64,000 nt of DNA from Paraburkholderia tropica (GCF_914484835.1 NZ_CAJZAR010000062.1:310001-374000); one strand, 5' to 3'. Numbered from the stretch's first letter, positions 52,326 through 60,888 are shown. The notes: generated by a model not told the origin, from the sequence alone. Program-made: numbers and translations.

Positions 52326-53402
52326 CTACTTCGAGCCGTAGAACTTTTTGAGGTCGGCGTCGGAGAGCGCGCTCGGCGCCCAGTAGTTGTCGTTCAGGTC
52401 AGGCCGGTAGAACTGCGCGAAATTCGCCTTGGTGATGGGCGCGGGGCGCAAGACGTAGTGCTTGTGCAGCGATTCGCCGCTGAGCAGCGCGACGGCGGCG
52501 CGAATACCCGCCGCGCCCTGCTCGGACGGGAAGACGGCGGCCGTGGCGTTTGCGCCGCTGTCCTTCCATGCGCGCATGAAGCCGTTATTGCCTTCGCCGG
52601 TGATGGGCGGGACGGGCTTGCCGAACTCCTTGAAGACTTCGATGCACGCGCGGCTCATGTCGCCGCCCGAGGACCAGATCCCATCTGGATTAGGATTACT
52701 GAGCATCAAGGACTCGCAAACCTGCTTGCCCTTGTTGTAAGACCAGTCTCCGTATTGTTCGGAGGCGATCTTGATGTTCGAACCGGCGAGCGCCTTGCGC
52801 AGGCCGTCGTAACGCATGGTGTCGGCGGCAATGCCCGCCTGGCCGCGCAGCACCCAGATATTGCCTTTGCCATGCAGCGTATCGACGAGGAACTTGCCGC
52901 CGACCTCGCCGAAGTACAGCGCTTCGCCCTGAATCTCCGTGGTGTAAGCGTCGGTTTCGACTTCCGTCGAATGCACGATCACGGGAATGCCTGCCGCGAC
53001 GGCCTTCTTGATGACGGGCGTCAGCGCCGTATAGGAAACGGGCGCGACGATGATCGCATCGACCTTCTGCGCGATCATGTCCTCGATATCGGCGATCTGC
53101 TTGGCGGGTTTGGAATTGGCGTCGGCGAAAATGAGCTTGCCGATTTCCTTGTGTTTCGCGGCTTCCGCGTCGGTCTCGTGGACCATCTGCGTCATCCAGG
53201 TGTTGCCGAAACCCCAGATGCTGAAGCCGATGCGCCAGGGCGGCGCTTTCTTGAACTGGTTCGGCGCGGTCACCGGATTGTTGCCTTCGCGCACAATGGC
53301 GCCGGGCATCAATACCGGCTCGGCTGCGTGAGCTGCGACGCCCGCGAGGGCGAGCGCGGCCGCGACAATGGCTTGGCCGAACAAGGCTTTGCGTTGCTTC
53401 AT
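52326..53402 (-). CDS. Sugar ABC transporter periplasmic binding protein
   Basis: The 358-residue protein has a Sec signal ending at AGVAAHAAE (about residue 27) and the type 1 periplasmic-binding fold. Typical parts are PPWRIGFSIWGFGNTWMTQM (about residues 54-73), IEDMIAQKVDAIIVAPVS, and the internal WSSGGDMSRACIEVF hinge-region segment. It is the first gene of the nine-gene operon, with the operator palindromes 70-110 bp upstream. The ligand is a sugar or sugar acid related to the galactonate-type pathway encoded by the island; this is inferred from context. Confidence 0.9.
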   Translation of the reverse strand: MKQRKALFGQAIVAAALALAGVAAHAAEPVLMPGAIVREGNNPVTAPNQFKKAPPWRIGFSIWGFGNTWMTQMVHETDAEAAKHKEIGKLIFADANSKPAKQIADIEDMIAQKVDAIIVAPVSYTALTPVIKKAVAAGIPVIVHSTEVETDAYTTEIQGEALYFGEVGGKFLVDTLHGKGNIWVLRGQAGIAADTMRYDGLRKALAGSNIKIASEQYGDWSYNKGKQVCESLMLSNPNPDGIWSSGGDMSRACIEVFKEFGKPVPPITGEGNNGFMRAWKDSGANATAAVFPSEQGAAGIRAAVALLSGESLHKHYVLRPAPITKANFAQFYRPDLNDNYWAPSALSDADLKKFYGSK

Positions 53403-53472
53403 GAGTGTCTCTCTCCAGGTTGTCCTGCGTCTTATGTCTTGTGTGCACTGCTTGGCAGCGTCATTCGTGTAG

Positions 53473-53486
53473 TGTAATATGTCACA
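53473..53486. promoter_or_regulatory. Candidate FCD-GntR operator, copy 1
   Basis: TGTAATATGTCACA is an imperfect 14-bp palindrome in the divergent promoter of the binding-protein and gntR genes. A TGTA-type palindrome of similar form occurs at 58191-58202 within the same island. Both fit the T-rich/A-rich half-sites that GntR/FCD regulators bind. Confidence 0.45.
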
Positions 53487-53491
53487 TGTTA

Positions 53492-53512
53492 GATGTTGAT
53501 GTCAACGACATC
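53492..53512. promoter_or_regulatory. Inverted repeat in the divergent promoter
   Basis: GATG-TTGA and TCAA-CGA-CATC form an imperfect palindrome around TG. It lies 41 bp upstream of the GntR start and is probably another operator element or part of the GntR-controlled promoter. Confidence 0.4.
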
Positions 53513-53553
53513 TGCGACGGCTCGTCGCACTCGAATCGAAAGGAGCAGTGCAA

Positions 53554-54243
53554 ATGAATCGCGTGTTTACGCCTATCACGCATACCCATCTGACCGATCA
53601 GGTGTACGACGCGGTGCGGGCCCGCATCCTGAGCCGCGCCATCAAGATCGATGAGCAGATCAACGTGGAAGAAGTGGCCGCCGAGTTGCAGGTCAGCCGC
53701 ACGCCGGTGGTCGACGCCATCAAGCGGCTGGCGACCGACGGTCTGGTCGAGGTGAGGGCGCGGCGCGGCACGTTCGTCAAAGGCATCACCGAGCAGGATG
53801 CGAACGAGATCTTTCAGGTTCGCGAAGCGCTCGAACTGTTCGCGGCGTACCAGGTGATCCACAGCCCGGAGAGCGAGGCGGTGACGGCGCGCATGCAGTC
53901 GCTGATCGAGGAGATGAGCGGCTTCATGTCCAACGACGAGTTCCGCGACTACACCGCGTTTTCCATCGCCGACGCCGGTTTCCATAACGCGTTGATCGAT
54001 GCCTGCGCGAATCAGCGCCTGAAAACCAGCTACGAAAATCTCAACATCTATATGCACATCATGCGCAGCCATTTTTATCGGCCGCTCGTGCCGCCCCGGC
54101 GCGTGCATACGGAGCACCTCGCGATTCTCGAAGCCGTCGTGGCGAAAGACGACGCGGCGGCGGCGCGCGCCATCCGCCAGCACCTGGCTTCGACGCGCGA
54201 AAAGATGATCAACAACATTCGCAACAGCGGCGGCGTGTTGTAG
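53554..54243 (+). CDS. GntR-family regulator, FCD (FadR) type
   Basis: The 229-residue protein has an N-terminal winged helix (VEEVAAELQVSRTPVVDAIKRLATDGLVEVRARRGTFV, about residues 38-75) and a C-terminal all-helical FCD domain. The metal-binding-type residues include Asp (DAGFH, about 140) and His at about 143, 165 and 187. FCD regulators sense sugar acids such as gluconate, galactonate or glucuronate. It is divergent from the ABC operon and leads the enzyme operon, so it probably controls both. I chose the ATG at 53554 over an upstream GTG because AGGAG lies at a suitable distance. Confidence 0.9.
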   Translation: MNRVFTPITHTHLTDQVYDAVRARILSRAIKIDEQINVEEVAAELQVSRTPVVDAIKRLATDGLVEVRARRGTFVKGITEQDANEIFQVREALELFAAYQVIHSPESEAVTARMQSLIEEMSGFMSNDEFRDYTAFSIADAGFHNALIDACANQRLKTSYENLNIYMHIMRSHFYRPLVPPRRVHTEHLAILEAVVAKDDAAAARAIRQHLASTREKMINNIRNSGGVL

Positions 54244-54322
54244 GCGGCAGCACGCCTGTCCCGAGCACCGGCCAGAAGAAGCCGGGCAGCGGGCCTGCCG
54301 GTTCGCCGGAAAGCAAACAATC

Positions 54323-55423
54323 ATGGAGACAAACGTGAACAAGGACGCGGGCAGTACGTCCCTGCTGGCGGTGGGCACTTACACCTTGCCCATGCCGCAT
54401 GTGGAGGGCAAGGGCGAAGGCATTTATCTGCTGAACTTCGACGCGACGACCGGCCGGTTGAGCGAACTCGCGGTGCAGCGGGCGGCGAATCCGTCGTATC
54501 TCACGCAATCGAAGGATGGCCGCCGCCTCTATGCGGTTCGCGAAGTGAACGCCGAAGACGGCCCCGGCGTGAGCACCTATGAAGTCGACGCGGCTGGCGG
54601 CTCGCTCAAGTTGCTGGGCGATCTGGCGACGCCGGGCGCGTGGCCGTGTCATGTGGCCGTGAACGAAGACCTGGCCCTGCTGCTCGCATCGAACTACTTG
54701 AGCGGCGAAGTGCTCGCCTACGCGCTCGATGCGAGCGGCGCACCGGCGGGCGAGCCAGTCGTGCTCGAACGTGACGGTAGTGGTCCGAACGCCGCGCGTC
54801 AGGAAGCGCCCCATGCGCATTGCGCAGTGGTCAGTCCCGACCGTCGCCATGTGTATCTGGCCGATCTCGGCGTCGACGGCGTCGTGCGCCATCCGCTGGA
54901 CGGAGGCGCGGTCATGAAGACGCCGGACCATCTTCTCAAGGCCGCGCCCGGCGCCGGTCCGCGCCATCTCGTGTTCACCGCTTCGGGCAGCCATCTGCTC
55001 GCCAACTACGAACTCGCGTCGACGGTGCGCATGTACCGGCTCGCCGACAATACGGCGGAACTCGTCTGCGAAATTTCCAGCCTGCCCGAAGATTTCAGCG
55101 GCGAAAGCGGTGCGGGCGGCATGCGGCTGCATCCTTCGGGCAAGTTCGTCTATGTCGGCAATCGCGGGCATGACTCGATCTTTGGCGCGCGCATCGACGA
55201 AGCCGCGGGCACGCTCACGCCGATCGGCACCTGGAGTCTGGGCGGACGCACGCCGAGAGATCTGGCGATCTCCCCCGACGGAAAGCATCTACTGGCCGCC
55301 GCGCAGGACGACGGTTTCATCCGCGTGTTCTCGATCGACGCGCAGACGGGCGCATTGACCGACACCGGCTACACCTATCCGATTCCCACCGCAGTGTGCC
55401 TCGAATTTATCCAGGGAGAATGA
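54323..55423 (+). CDS. Lactonase, seven-bladed propeller (6-phosphogluconolactonase-like)
   Basis: The 366-residue protein belongs to the lactonase beta-propeller family that includes Pgl (YbhE). Blade repeats appear as NPSYLTQSKDGRRLYAV (about residues 56-72), WPCHVAVNEDLALLLASNY, APHAHCAVVSPDRRHVYLADLGVD and PRDLAISPDGKHLLAA. It should open a sugar lactone, such as the product of the uronate- or aldose-dehydrogenase step encoded next to it. A GTG start at 54335 with GGAG just upstream is a good alternative to the ATG at 54323. Confidence 0.88.
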   Translation: METNVNKDAGSTSLLAVGTYTLPMPHVEGKGEGIYLLNFDATTGRLSELAVQRAANPSYLTQSKDGRRLYAVREVNAEDGPGVSTYEVDAAGGSLKLLGDLATPGAWPCHVAVNEDLALLLASNYLSGEVLAYALDASGAPAGEPVVLERDGSGPNAARQEAPHAHCAVVSPDRRHVYLADLGVDGVVRHPLDGGAVMKTPDHLLKAAPGAGPRHLVFTASGSHLLANYELASTVRMYRLADNTAELVCEISSLPEDFSGESGAGGMRLHPSGKFVYVGNRGHDSIFGARIDEAAGTLTPIGTWSLGGRTPRDLAISPDGKHLLAAAQDDGFIRVFSIDAQTGALTDTGYTYPIPTAVCLEFIQGE

Positions 55424-55427
55424 CACC

Positions 55428-56339
55428 GTGAATCAAACTCTGCCCCGCAAGATCATGGTTACGGGCGCTGGCGGCAACCTCGGCCAGAAAGTGGTCGAAG
55501 CGCTCACGCGCGCCGAGTGGTGTGAGCAGGTCATCGGCATCGATCGCAGCGGCGACTATTCGAAGTTCTCGGCAGAAGCGCGCAAGCGCCTGCGGCTGGT
55601 TCGCGGCGACCTCACGCAACGCGCCGGTGAATGGACTGAGGCGATGGACGAGGTGGATGCGGTCATTCACTTTGCCGCCTTGAATCCCGTACCGGATTCG
55701 TCGTGGCTCGACTCTCTGGGGTCGTACGACATGACGCGCAATCTGTTGATGGAATGCGTGCGCGCAGGCGTTAGCCGCTTCGTGTTCGCTTCGTCGAATC
55801 ATACGATGGGCGCGTACAAGGACATGCCGCTCGCCGAACAGATGGGACCGGGGCGCTTGACCACCCAGATCGCCACGGCGCCCGGCACACGATGGCACGA
55901 CGGCAAGCGCGAACTGCATTCGCTGGCGTATGGCACCGCAAAAGTCATGGGCGAAAAACTTTGCGCCTCCATTGCTGAGTTGTCCGAAGGACGTTTGAGC
56001 ACGGTGTCGATACGAGTGGGCTGGGCGCTGACCGGCGATAACAATGCGCGCGACATCACGCATTCGGGCTCACCGGCTTCGACGTCGGATACGACTGAGC
56101 TGGACGAGTCCGCGCGCCGCACGCTACGGTGGTTCCGCAACATGTGGCTGTCCAATCGCGATCTCGATCAGTTGTTCATTCGCTCGGTGCTTGCGCCGAG
56201 CAACGAATGGCCGGCCCCGGCGATCATCGTCAACGGTGTGTCGAATAACGCGGGCATGGATTGGGATTTGAGCGATGCCATCCGCTATCTCGGCTATCAG
56301 CCCGAAGACGACGCTTACCTGCATGTCGAGCGCACATGA
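55428..56339 (+). CDS. udh: NAD-dependent uronate dehydrogenase-like (extended SDR)
   Basis: The 303-residue extended SDR has the NAD motif TGAGGNLG at residues 12-19, Asp39 after beta-2 (VIGIDRSGDY), Ser122 in ASSNHTMG, and the catalytic Tyr168/Lys172 in YGTAK. The NHTMG and ALNPVPDSSW segments match bacterial uronate dehydrogenases that oxidise galacturonate or glucuronate to aldaro-lactones. It starts with GTG 4 bp after the lactonase gene, so the two enzymes act in sequence. Confidence 0.82.
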   Translation: MNQTLPRKIMVTGAGGNLGQKVVEALTRAEWCEQVIGIDRSGDYSKFSAEARKRLRLVRGDLTQRAGEWTEAMDEVDAVIHFAALNPVPDSSWLDSLGSYDMTRNLLMECVRAGVSRFVFASSNHTMGAYKDMPLAEQMGPGRLTTQIATAPGTRWHDGKRELHSLAYGTAKVMGEKLCASIAELSEGRLSTVSIRVGWALTGDNNARDITHSGSPASTSDTTELDESARRTLRWFRNMWLSNRDLDQLFIRSVLAPSNEWPAPAIIVNGVSNNAGMDWDLSDAIRYLGYQPEDDAYLHVERT

Positions 56340-56354
56340 CGGAATCGCGTGCCC

Positions 56355-57587
56355 ATGACCATCTCCAATATTGAGGATCTGCGTCGGCAGGCGCGGCGCA
56401 AGTTGCCTCGCATGTTCTTCGACTATATCGATGGCGGCGCGTTTTCCGAGCGCACGCTGGCGAGCAACACCGAGGACTTCGACGCGTGGACGCTGGAGCA
56501 ACGCGTGCTCGTCGATCTCTCGAAGCGCGATCTGTCGAGCGAATTCCTCGGCGCGCGTTACTCAATGCCCGCGATGCTCGCACCGGTAGGGTTCGCGGGA
56601 TCGTTCTGGCCCAACGGCGAGGTCCAGGCGGCGAGGGCGGCGACGCAAGCCGATATCCCGATGTGCCTCTCGACTTTTTCGATCAACTCGATCGAGGAGG
56701 TCGGCGCGGTCATGCCGCGCGGCCTCGCGATGCAGCTATATGTATTCAAGGATCGCGAGCTGGCTTCCGAAATCGTCCAGCGCGCGTGGAAGGTGGGCGT
56801 GACCACGCTGTTCCTGACGGCCGACACCAACGTTTCTTCCGTGCGGGAACGCGATACGCGCAACGGGTTTCGAACGGCTTCGTCGCTGAAACTCGGTGCC
56901 TTGCTGGATCTGCTGTCGCGGCCCGCGTGGTGCCTGCGCATGGGGTTGAACGGCCGGTTGATGCTCGGCAATGTGAAGGGCAAGGCCGGTGTGCCGCACA
57001 GCTTGATGGCGCAGGCCGCATATTTATCTGGCAACGTGGACCCGAGCATGAACTGGGCCGATCTCGCGTGGCTGCGCGAGCAATGGCCGGGCAAGCTGGT
57101 CGTCAAGGGTGTGCTGTCCGTCGACGATGCGGGACGGGCGCTCGATGGCGGCGCGGACGGTGTTTGCGTGTCCAATCACGGCGGGCGTCAACTCGACGGC
57201 GCGCGTTCGTCGATTTCCGTGCTGCCCGAAATCGCGCGGTTTATCGGCGGCCGCGCGGAGGTGTTGCTCGACAGCGGGATTCGGCGCGGTAGTCATATCG
57301 TCAAGGCAATCGGTCTGGGCGCGGACGCCGTGCTGCTCGGGCGCGCCTATGCCTATGGACTCGGCGCGGCCGGGCGCAAGGGCGTGAGCCAGGCGATCGA
57401 ATTGCTGCGCACGGAAACGGAATTGACGCTCGCGCTGATGGGCATGCGCTCGATCGACGAATTGCGCGCGAATCGCGACGCGGTGCGCCATCGCTGTCAT
57501 CAGGTTGAGCAAGCTCGCGCCGTTGCCGTCGGCGAGTTGCTCGACGCTGCGATCCGCACGCCAGGTAACTCGACTGTCAACCATTGA
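56355..57587 (+). CDS. FMN-dependent alpha-hydroxyacid oxidase/dehydrogenase (LldD-like)
   Basis: The 410-residue FMN enzyme has the family features FFDYIDGGAFSERTL (about residues 21-35), ADTNVSSVRERDTRNGF (about 156-172), the lysine of KGVLSVDDA (Lys251), the catalytic His275 in SNHGGRQLDG, and the phosphate loop near 305-335. It oxidises an L-2-hydroxy acid, such as lactate, glycolate, mandelate or a sugar-derived 2-hydroxy acid. The tyrosine near residue 24 (FDYIDGGA) matches known oxidases. A GTG six bases upstream is an alternative start. It lies in the middle of the enzyme operon. Confidence 0.9.
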   Translation: MTISNIEDLRRQARRKLPRMFFDYIDGGAFSERTLASNTEDFDAWTLEQRVLVDLSKRDLSSEFLGARYSMPAMLAPVGFAGSFWPNGEVQAARAATQADIPMCLSTFSINSIEEVGAVMPRGLAMQLYVFKDRELASEIVQRAWKVGVTTLFLTADTNVSSVRERDTRNGFRTASSLKLGALLDLLSRPAWCLRMGLNGRLMLGNVKGKAGVPHSLMAQAAYLSGNVDPSMNWADLAWLREQWPGKLVVKGVLSVDDAGRALDGGADGVCVSNHGGRQLDGARSSISVLPEIARFIGGRAEVLLDSGIRRGSHIVKAIGLGADAVLLGRAYAYGLGAAGRKGVSQAIELLRTETELTLALMGMRSIDELRANRDAVRHRCHQVEQARAVAVGELLDAAIRTPGNSTVNH

Positions 57588-57620
57588 ACGTCCCCGATAA
57601 AAACATCACGGAGAACTACC

Positions 57621-58148
57621 ATGTCGGAAATCATCGAGAAGTATTCCCCCATGACGCCGTACCAGCTGCCGTTTCCCAAGGAGGCCCAGCAGGAAATCGT
57701 CGTGCCGTTCGCCATTCCCGACGACGAGCGCGTATGGGTGCCGCAGGCGGAGAATGTCTCGTTTCGTCCTCTCTGCCTGAACGCATCGCAGGGTTACTGG
57801 ATGAATCTGCTGCGCGTGCGCAAGTCGGGCGTGCTGAGCCGTCATCGCCATCCGCAGAGCGTTCACGGCATGGTGCTGAAGGGGCGCTGGAAGTATCTGG
57901 AGCATGACTGGACCGCCACCGAAGGCAGCTACGTCTACGAGCCGCCGGGGGAAACCCACACACTTTACGTGCCGGATGACGTGGAGGAGATGATTACCTA
58001 TTTTCAGGTGAACGGCGTGATGTTCTATTGCGATCCGTACGGCAACTACACCGGTTACGAAGACGTTTTCACCAAGATCGATATGTGCAGAAAACACTAT
58101 GCGTCGGTCGGACTGGGTGAAGACTACGTCGATCAATTCATTCGCTAA
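57621..58148 (+). CDS. Cupin (2,4'-dihydroxyacetophenone dioxygenase-like)
   Basis: The 175-residue cupin has the metal site HRHPQSVHGMVLKGRW (His75, His77, His82) and the second motif with His113 (PPGETHTLYV). The nearest family I recognise is the 2,4'-dihydroxyacetophenone dioxygenase-like group, but no aromatic substrate is expected in this sugar-acid context. An isomerase, lactonase or dioxygenase role are all possible. GGAG lies 8 nt before the ATG. It is followed by a candidate operator. Confidence 0.82.
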   Translation: MSEIIEKYSPMTPYQLPFPKEAQQEIVVPFAIPDDERVWVPQAENVSFRPLCLNASQGYWMNLLRVRKSGVLSRHRHPQSVHGMVLKGRWKYLEHDWTATEGSYVYEPPGETHTLYVPDDVEEMITYFQVNGVMFYCDPYGNYTGYEDVFTKIDMCRKHYASVGLGEDYVDQFIR

Positions 58149-58190
58149 TCAGGTTCAGTCAACCGTTGCCGTTCAATTTTATGTAAATCG

Positions 58191-58202
58191 TGTAGTAGTA
58201 CA
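58191..58202. promoter_or_regulatory. Candidate FCD-GntR operator, copy 2
   Basis: TGTAGTAGTACA is a near-perfect 12-bp palindrome 45 bp upstream of the second SDR gene. It resembles the site at 53473-53486, so one GntR regulator may act at two points of the plus-strand operon. Confidence 0.5.
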
Positions 58203-58247
58203 CATGAAGACAATTTGAAACAGCAATCCCCTAATTCTGGAACTGAC

Positions 58248-58976
58248 ATGACGTTCAAAGAAGGACTCCTCGAAGGGAGAGTCGCGCTGGTGACAGGCGG
58301 TCGTACGGGCATTGGCGCGGCGATTGCCAATGGCCTGTCGCAGCTCGGCGCAAAGGTCGTCGCGGCAGGCTTGCCGCCGCCGGCCGATACGCCCGACGCG
58401 CTCGCCGGCACGGTGGAACAGGTCGCGCTGGACGTGTGTTCGACCGACGAAGTGAATGCGGTGCTTGGCCGGTTCGAACGGCTGGACATCGTGGTGAATT
58501 GCGCCGGTGTGATCCGGCGCGGCGACGAGCACAAGGTCGAGGTGTTCGAAAAGGTTCTCGACATCAATCTGAACGGCACCATGCGCGTGTGCGCGGGCGC
58601 ACGCGCGCTGTTGAAGCAATCGTCGGGCTGCATCGTCAACACGGCTTCGATGCTGAGTTTCTTTGGCGGCGGACTGGTACCTGCCTATAGCGCGAGCAAG
58701 GGCGCGGTCGCGCAATTGACCAAGTCGCTGGCGATTGCCTACGCAGCCGATGGCATTCGCGTCAACGCCGTCGCGCCGGGCTGGATCGCGACGCCGCTGA
58801 CCCAGACGCTTCAGAACGACGATGACCGCTCGCAGGCGATTCTCGGCAGAACGCCGCTTGGCCGCTGGGGTTCGCCGGAAGAAGTGGCGCAAGTCGCGCT
58901 GTTTCTGTGTACGCCCGCCGCGTCGTTCATGACGGCGGCGATCGTGGCCGTCGACGGCGGTTACCTCGCGGCATAG
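58248..58976 (+). CDS. SDR-family oxidoreductase (second)
   Basis: The 242-residue classical SDR has the cofactor motif TGGRTGIG (residues 16-23), NCAG (about 84-87) and the catalytic Ser134, Tyr147 and Lys151 (YSASK). It differs from the SDR at 46258 in the cofactor motif (TGGRTGIG versus SGGTSGIG) and in much of the middle, so it is a paralogue and not a recent copy. I chose the ATG at 58248 because it begins the domain. It may oxidise a sugar or sugar acid in this pathway. Confidence 0.9.
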   Translation: MTFKEGLLEGRVALVTGGRTGIGAAIANGLSQLGAKVVAAGLPPPADTPDALAGTVEQVALDVCSTDEVNAVLGRFERLDIVVNCAGVIRRGDEHKVEVFEKVLDINLNGTMRVCAGARALLKQSSGCIVNTASMLSFFGGGLVPAYSASKGAVAQLTKSLAIAYAADGIRVNAVAPGWIATPLTQTLQNDDDRSQAILGRTPLGRWGSPEEVAQVALFLCTPAASFMTAAIVAVDGGYLAA

Positions 58977-58979
58977 CCT

Positions 58980-59025
58980 CAATGCAGCGGTGGCGCGCGA
59001 CAGAAAGCGCGCGCACCGTGCATTG
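58980..59025 (+). terminator. Long intercistronic hairpin
   Basis: CAATGCA (58980-58986) pairs with TGCATTG (59019-59025), and CGGTG and CGCGC segments inside also pair with CACCG and GCGCG, leaving small bulges. The stem lies between the second SDR gene and dgoK, with no T run, so it may be an attenuator or an mRNA-processing or stability element instead of a simple terminator. Confidence 0.5.
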
Positions 59026-59112
59026 TCAACGCGCCCCGTGCACGTCGGCGCCTGTGATACGCGGCGTGATGCGAAGTGTCCGGCGCAGGGATTCCTGTAG
59101 CAGGAAACATGC

Positions 59113-60102
59113 ATGGACATTCAATTCACCGAAACGCCCGCGCTGATAGGGCTCGATTGGGGCACGTCATCACTGCGCGCCTATCTGTTCGACGCCACAG
59201 GAGGCGTGCTCGACTCCCGGCATTCAGCCAGCGGCATCATGCATTTGCCGAAGCCGCGCGAGTCCGGCGGCTTCGACGAAGTGTTCGAATCGTTATGCGG
59301 CGACTGGCTGAATGCGCACGCTGTGCCGGTGATCGCCGCCGGCATGGTCGGCAGTGCACAAGGCTGGGCCGAGGCGCCTTATGTCGCCGCGCCCGCGAAC
59401 TGCGGACCGCTGATCGGCGCGTTAAAAACGGTCTGTTCGTCGCGCGGCGCGGCGATCCATATCGTGCCGGGCATCATCGAACACGGCGCGTTCCCTAACG
59501 TGATGCGCGGCGAGGAAACGCAAATCTTCGGCGCGCTGGCGGCGCAGCCCGAACTCGGCGCTGGCGGCAAGACGCTGATCGGCTTGCCAGGCACGCACGC
59601 GAAATGGGCGTTCGTGGTCGACGGCCATATCGAACGTTTCCTCACGTTCATGACCGGCGAAGTGTTCGCCGTGCTGCGCGACTACACCATTCTTGGCCGC
59701 ACGATGCATCCGTGCGCTGGCAGCGACGATGAAGCGTTCCTGCGTGGTGTCGATATGGCCGTGCATTGCGGCGCGACCGGCGTGCTTTCTACCATCTTCA
59801 GTACGCGCACACTCGGGCTCACCGGTGAGCTGCGGCCGGAACAGCAATCGGATTACTTATCGGGCTTGTTGATCGGCCACGAACTCGCGGGACTGTCGAA
59901 TCATCTGGCAGGCGAGGACTCGACTCTGGACGACTGGAAACTCGGCCTGATCGGCGGGGCGGACCTGTGTGAACGGTATCGCACTGCGCTCGCTCGAATC
60001 GGCGCCGCCGAGGCGCGCATCCTTCACGGAACAACCGAGCACGGACTCTTCCATATCGCACGCGACGCGGGGCTGCTGCCAGCGATCGCACGCGCTCACT
60101 GA
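59113..60102 (+). CDS. dgoK: 2-dehydro-3-deoxygalactonokinase (DgoK)
   Basis: The 329-residue kinase phosphorylates 2-keto-3-deoxygalactonate (KDGal) to KDPGal. Its ASKHA-type N-terminus is IGLDWGTSSLRAYLF (residues 12-26), followed by AAGMVGSAQGW (about 75-85), RGEETQ (about 132-137) and LPGTHAKW (about 157-164), which are the DgoK family marks. It ends 8 bp before dgoA, so kinase and aldolase are paired. AGGA precedes the ATG. Confidence 0.93.
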   Translation: MDIQFTETPALIGLDWGTSSLRAYLFDATGGVLDSRHSASGIMHLPKPRESGGFDEVFESLCGDWLNAHAVPVIAAGMVGSAQGWAEAPYVAAPANCGPLIGALKTVCSSRGAAIHIVPGIIEHGAFPNVMRGEETQIFGALAAQPELGAGGKTLIGLPGTHAKWAFVVDGHIERFLTFMTGEVFAVLRDYTILGRTMHPCAGSDDEAFLRGVDMAVHCGATGVLSTIFSTRTLGLTGELRPEQQSDYLSGLLIGHELAGLSNHLAGEDSTLDDWKLGLIGGADLCERYRTALARIGAAEARILHGTTEHGLFHIARDAGLLPAIARAH

Positions 60103-60110
60103 ATCCCTGA

Positions 60111-60788
60111 ATGAACAATCCGATCATGAATTTCGAATCCGATGATTCGCCGCGTCTGGCGATCCGCTCGCAACTGAATGCGGCGCTAAACGCCTGCCCG
60201 TTGATCGCCATTTTGCGTGGCATTACGGTGCAGGATGCCGCTGCTCACGCAAGCGTGTTATACGAAGCGGGATTCCGCATCATCGAGGTGCCGCTCAATT
60301 CGCCACGCCCGATAGACAGCATTCACGCGATCCGGCAAGCGTTGCCCGCCGACGCCATCGTGGGCGCGGGTACGGTTCTGCGTCCGCACGAAGTGCGCGA
60401 CGTACAGGCGGGCGGCGGTCAATTGATCGTCATGCCGCATGGCGATCCGGCGGTGATTGAGACCGCGCGCGAGTGCGGTCTCGCGACGGCGCCGGGTGTG
60501 GCCACGCCGACCGAAGCCTTCGCCGCGCTGAATTGCGGCGCGGATGTGCTTAAGCTGTTTCCGTTCGAGCAGTTGGGCCCGCGCGTGCTCAAGGCGTGGC
60601 GCAGCGTCATGCCTGCGGATACGGTGTTGATTCCCGTGGGTGGCGTGCAGCCCGCCGATATCGTGTCTTTGACGGCGGCGGGCGCGAATGGCTTTGGGTT
60701 GGGATCCGGGCTGTATAAGCCGGGGCAGAGCGTCGGCGTAACGAGAGAGAATGCGCAGAAGTATCGTCACGTCATCAAGCCTGCTTAA
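60111..60788 (+). CDS. dgoA: 2-dehydro-3-deoxy-6-phosphogalactonate aldolase (DgoA)
   Basis: The 225-residue class I aldolase splits KDPGal into pyruvate and glyceraldehyde 3-phosphate. The Schiff-base lysine is Lys148 in GADVLKLFPFEQLG, the general base is Glu59 in IIEVPLNSP, and the phosphate loop is near VGGVQ. The order dgoK-dgoA makes the endpoint of the pathway clear. Alternative ATG at 60126. A perfect 20-bp palindrome follows the stop. Confidence 0.93.
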   Translation: MNNPIMNFESDDSPRLAIRSQLNAALNACPLIAILRGITVQDAAAHASVLYEAGFRIIEVPLNSPRPIDSIHAIRQALPADAIVGAGTVLRPHEVRDVQAGGGQLIVMPHGDPAVIETARECGLATAPGVATPTEAFAALNCGADVLKLFPFEQLGPRVLKAWRSVMPADTVLIPVGGVQPADIVSLTAAGANGFGLGSGLYKPGQSVGVTRENAQKYRHVIKPA

Positions 60789-60793
60789 CGTTT

Positions 60794-60813
60794 GAACGCG
60801 CCGCGGCGCGTTC
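60794..60813. terminator. Perfect palindrome between convergent operons
   Basis: GAACGCGCCGCGGCGCGTTC is a perfect 20-bp palindrome, 6 bp after the dgoA stop and about 75 bp before the end of the convergent permease gene. It lacks a long T run but is well placed to act as a bidirectional terminator. Confidence 0.55.
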
Positions 60814-60888
60814 TGCACATTGCGGTGGTTGCGTGGGCGGCATCGGTATTGAACGCCGCGCCACGCAACATGTCGATTGGAGAGATGT

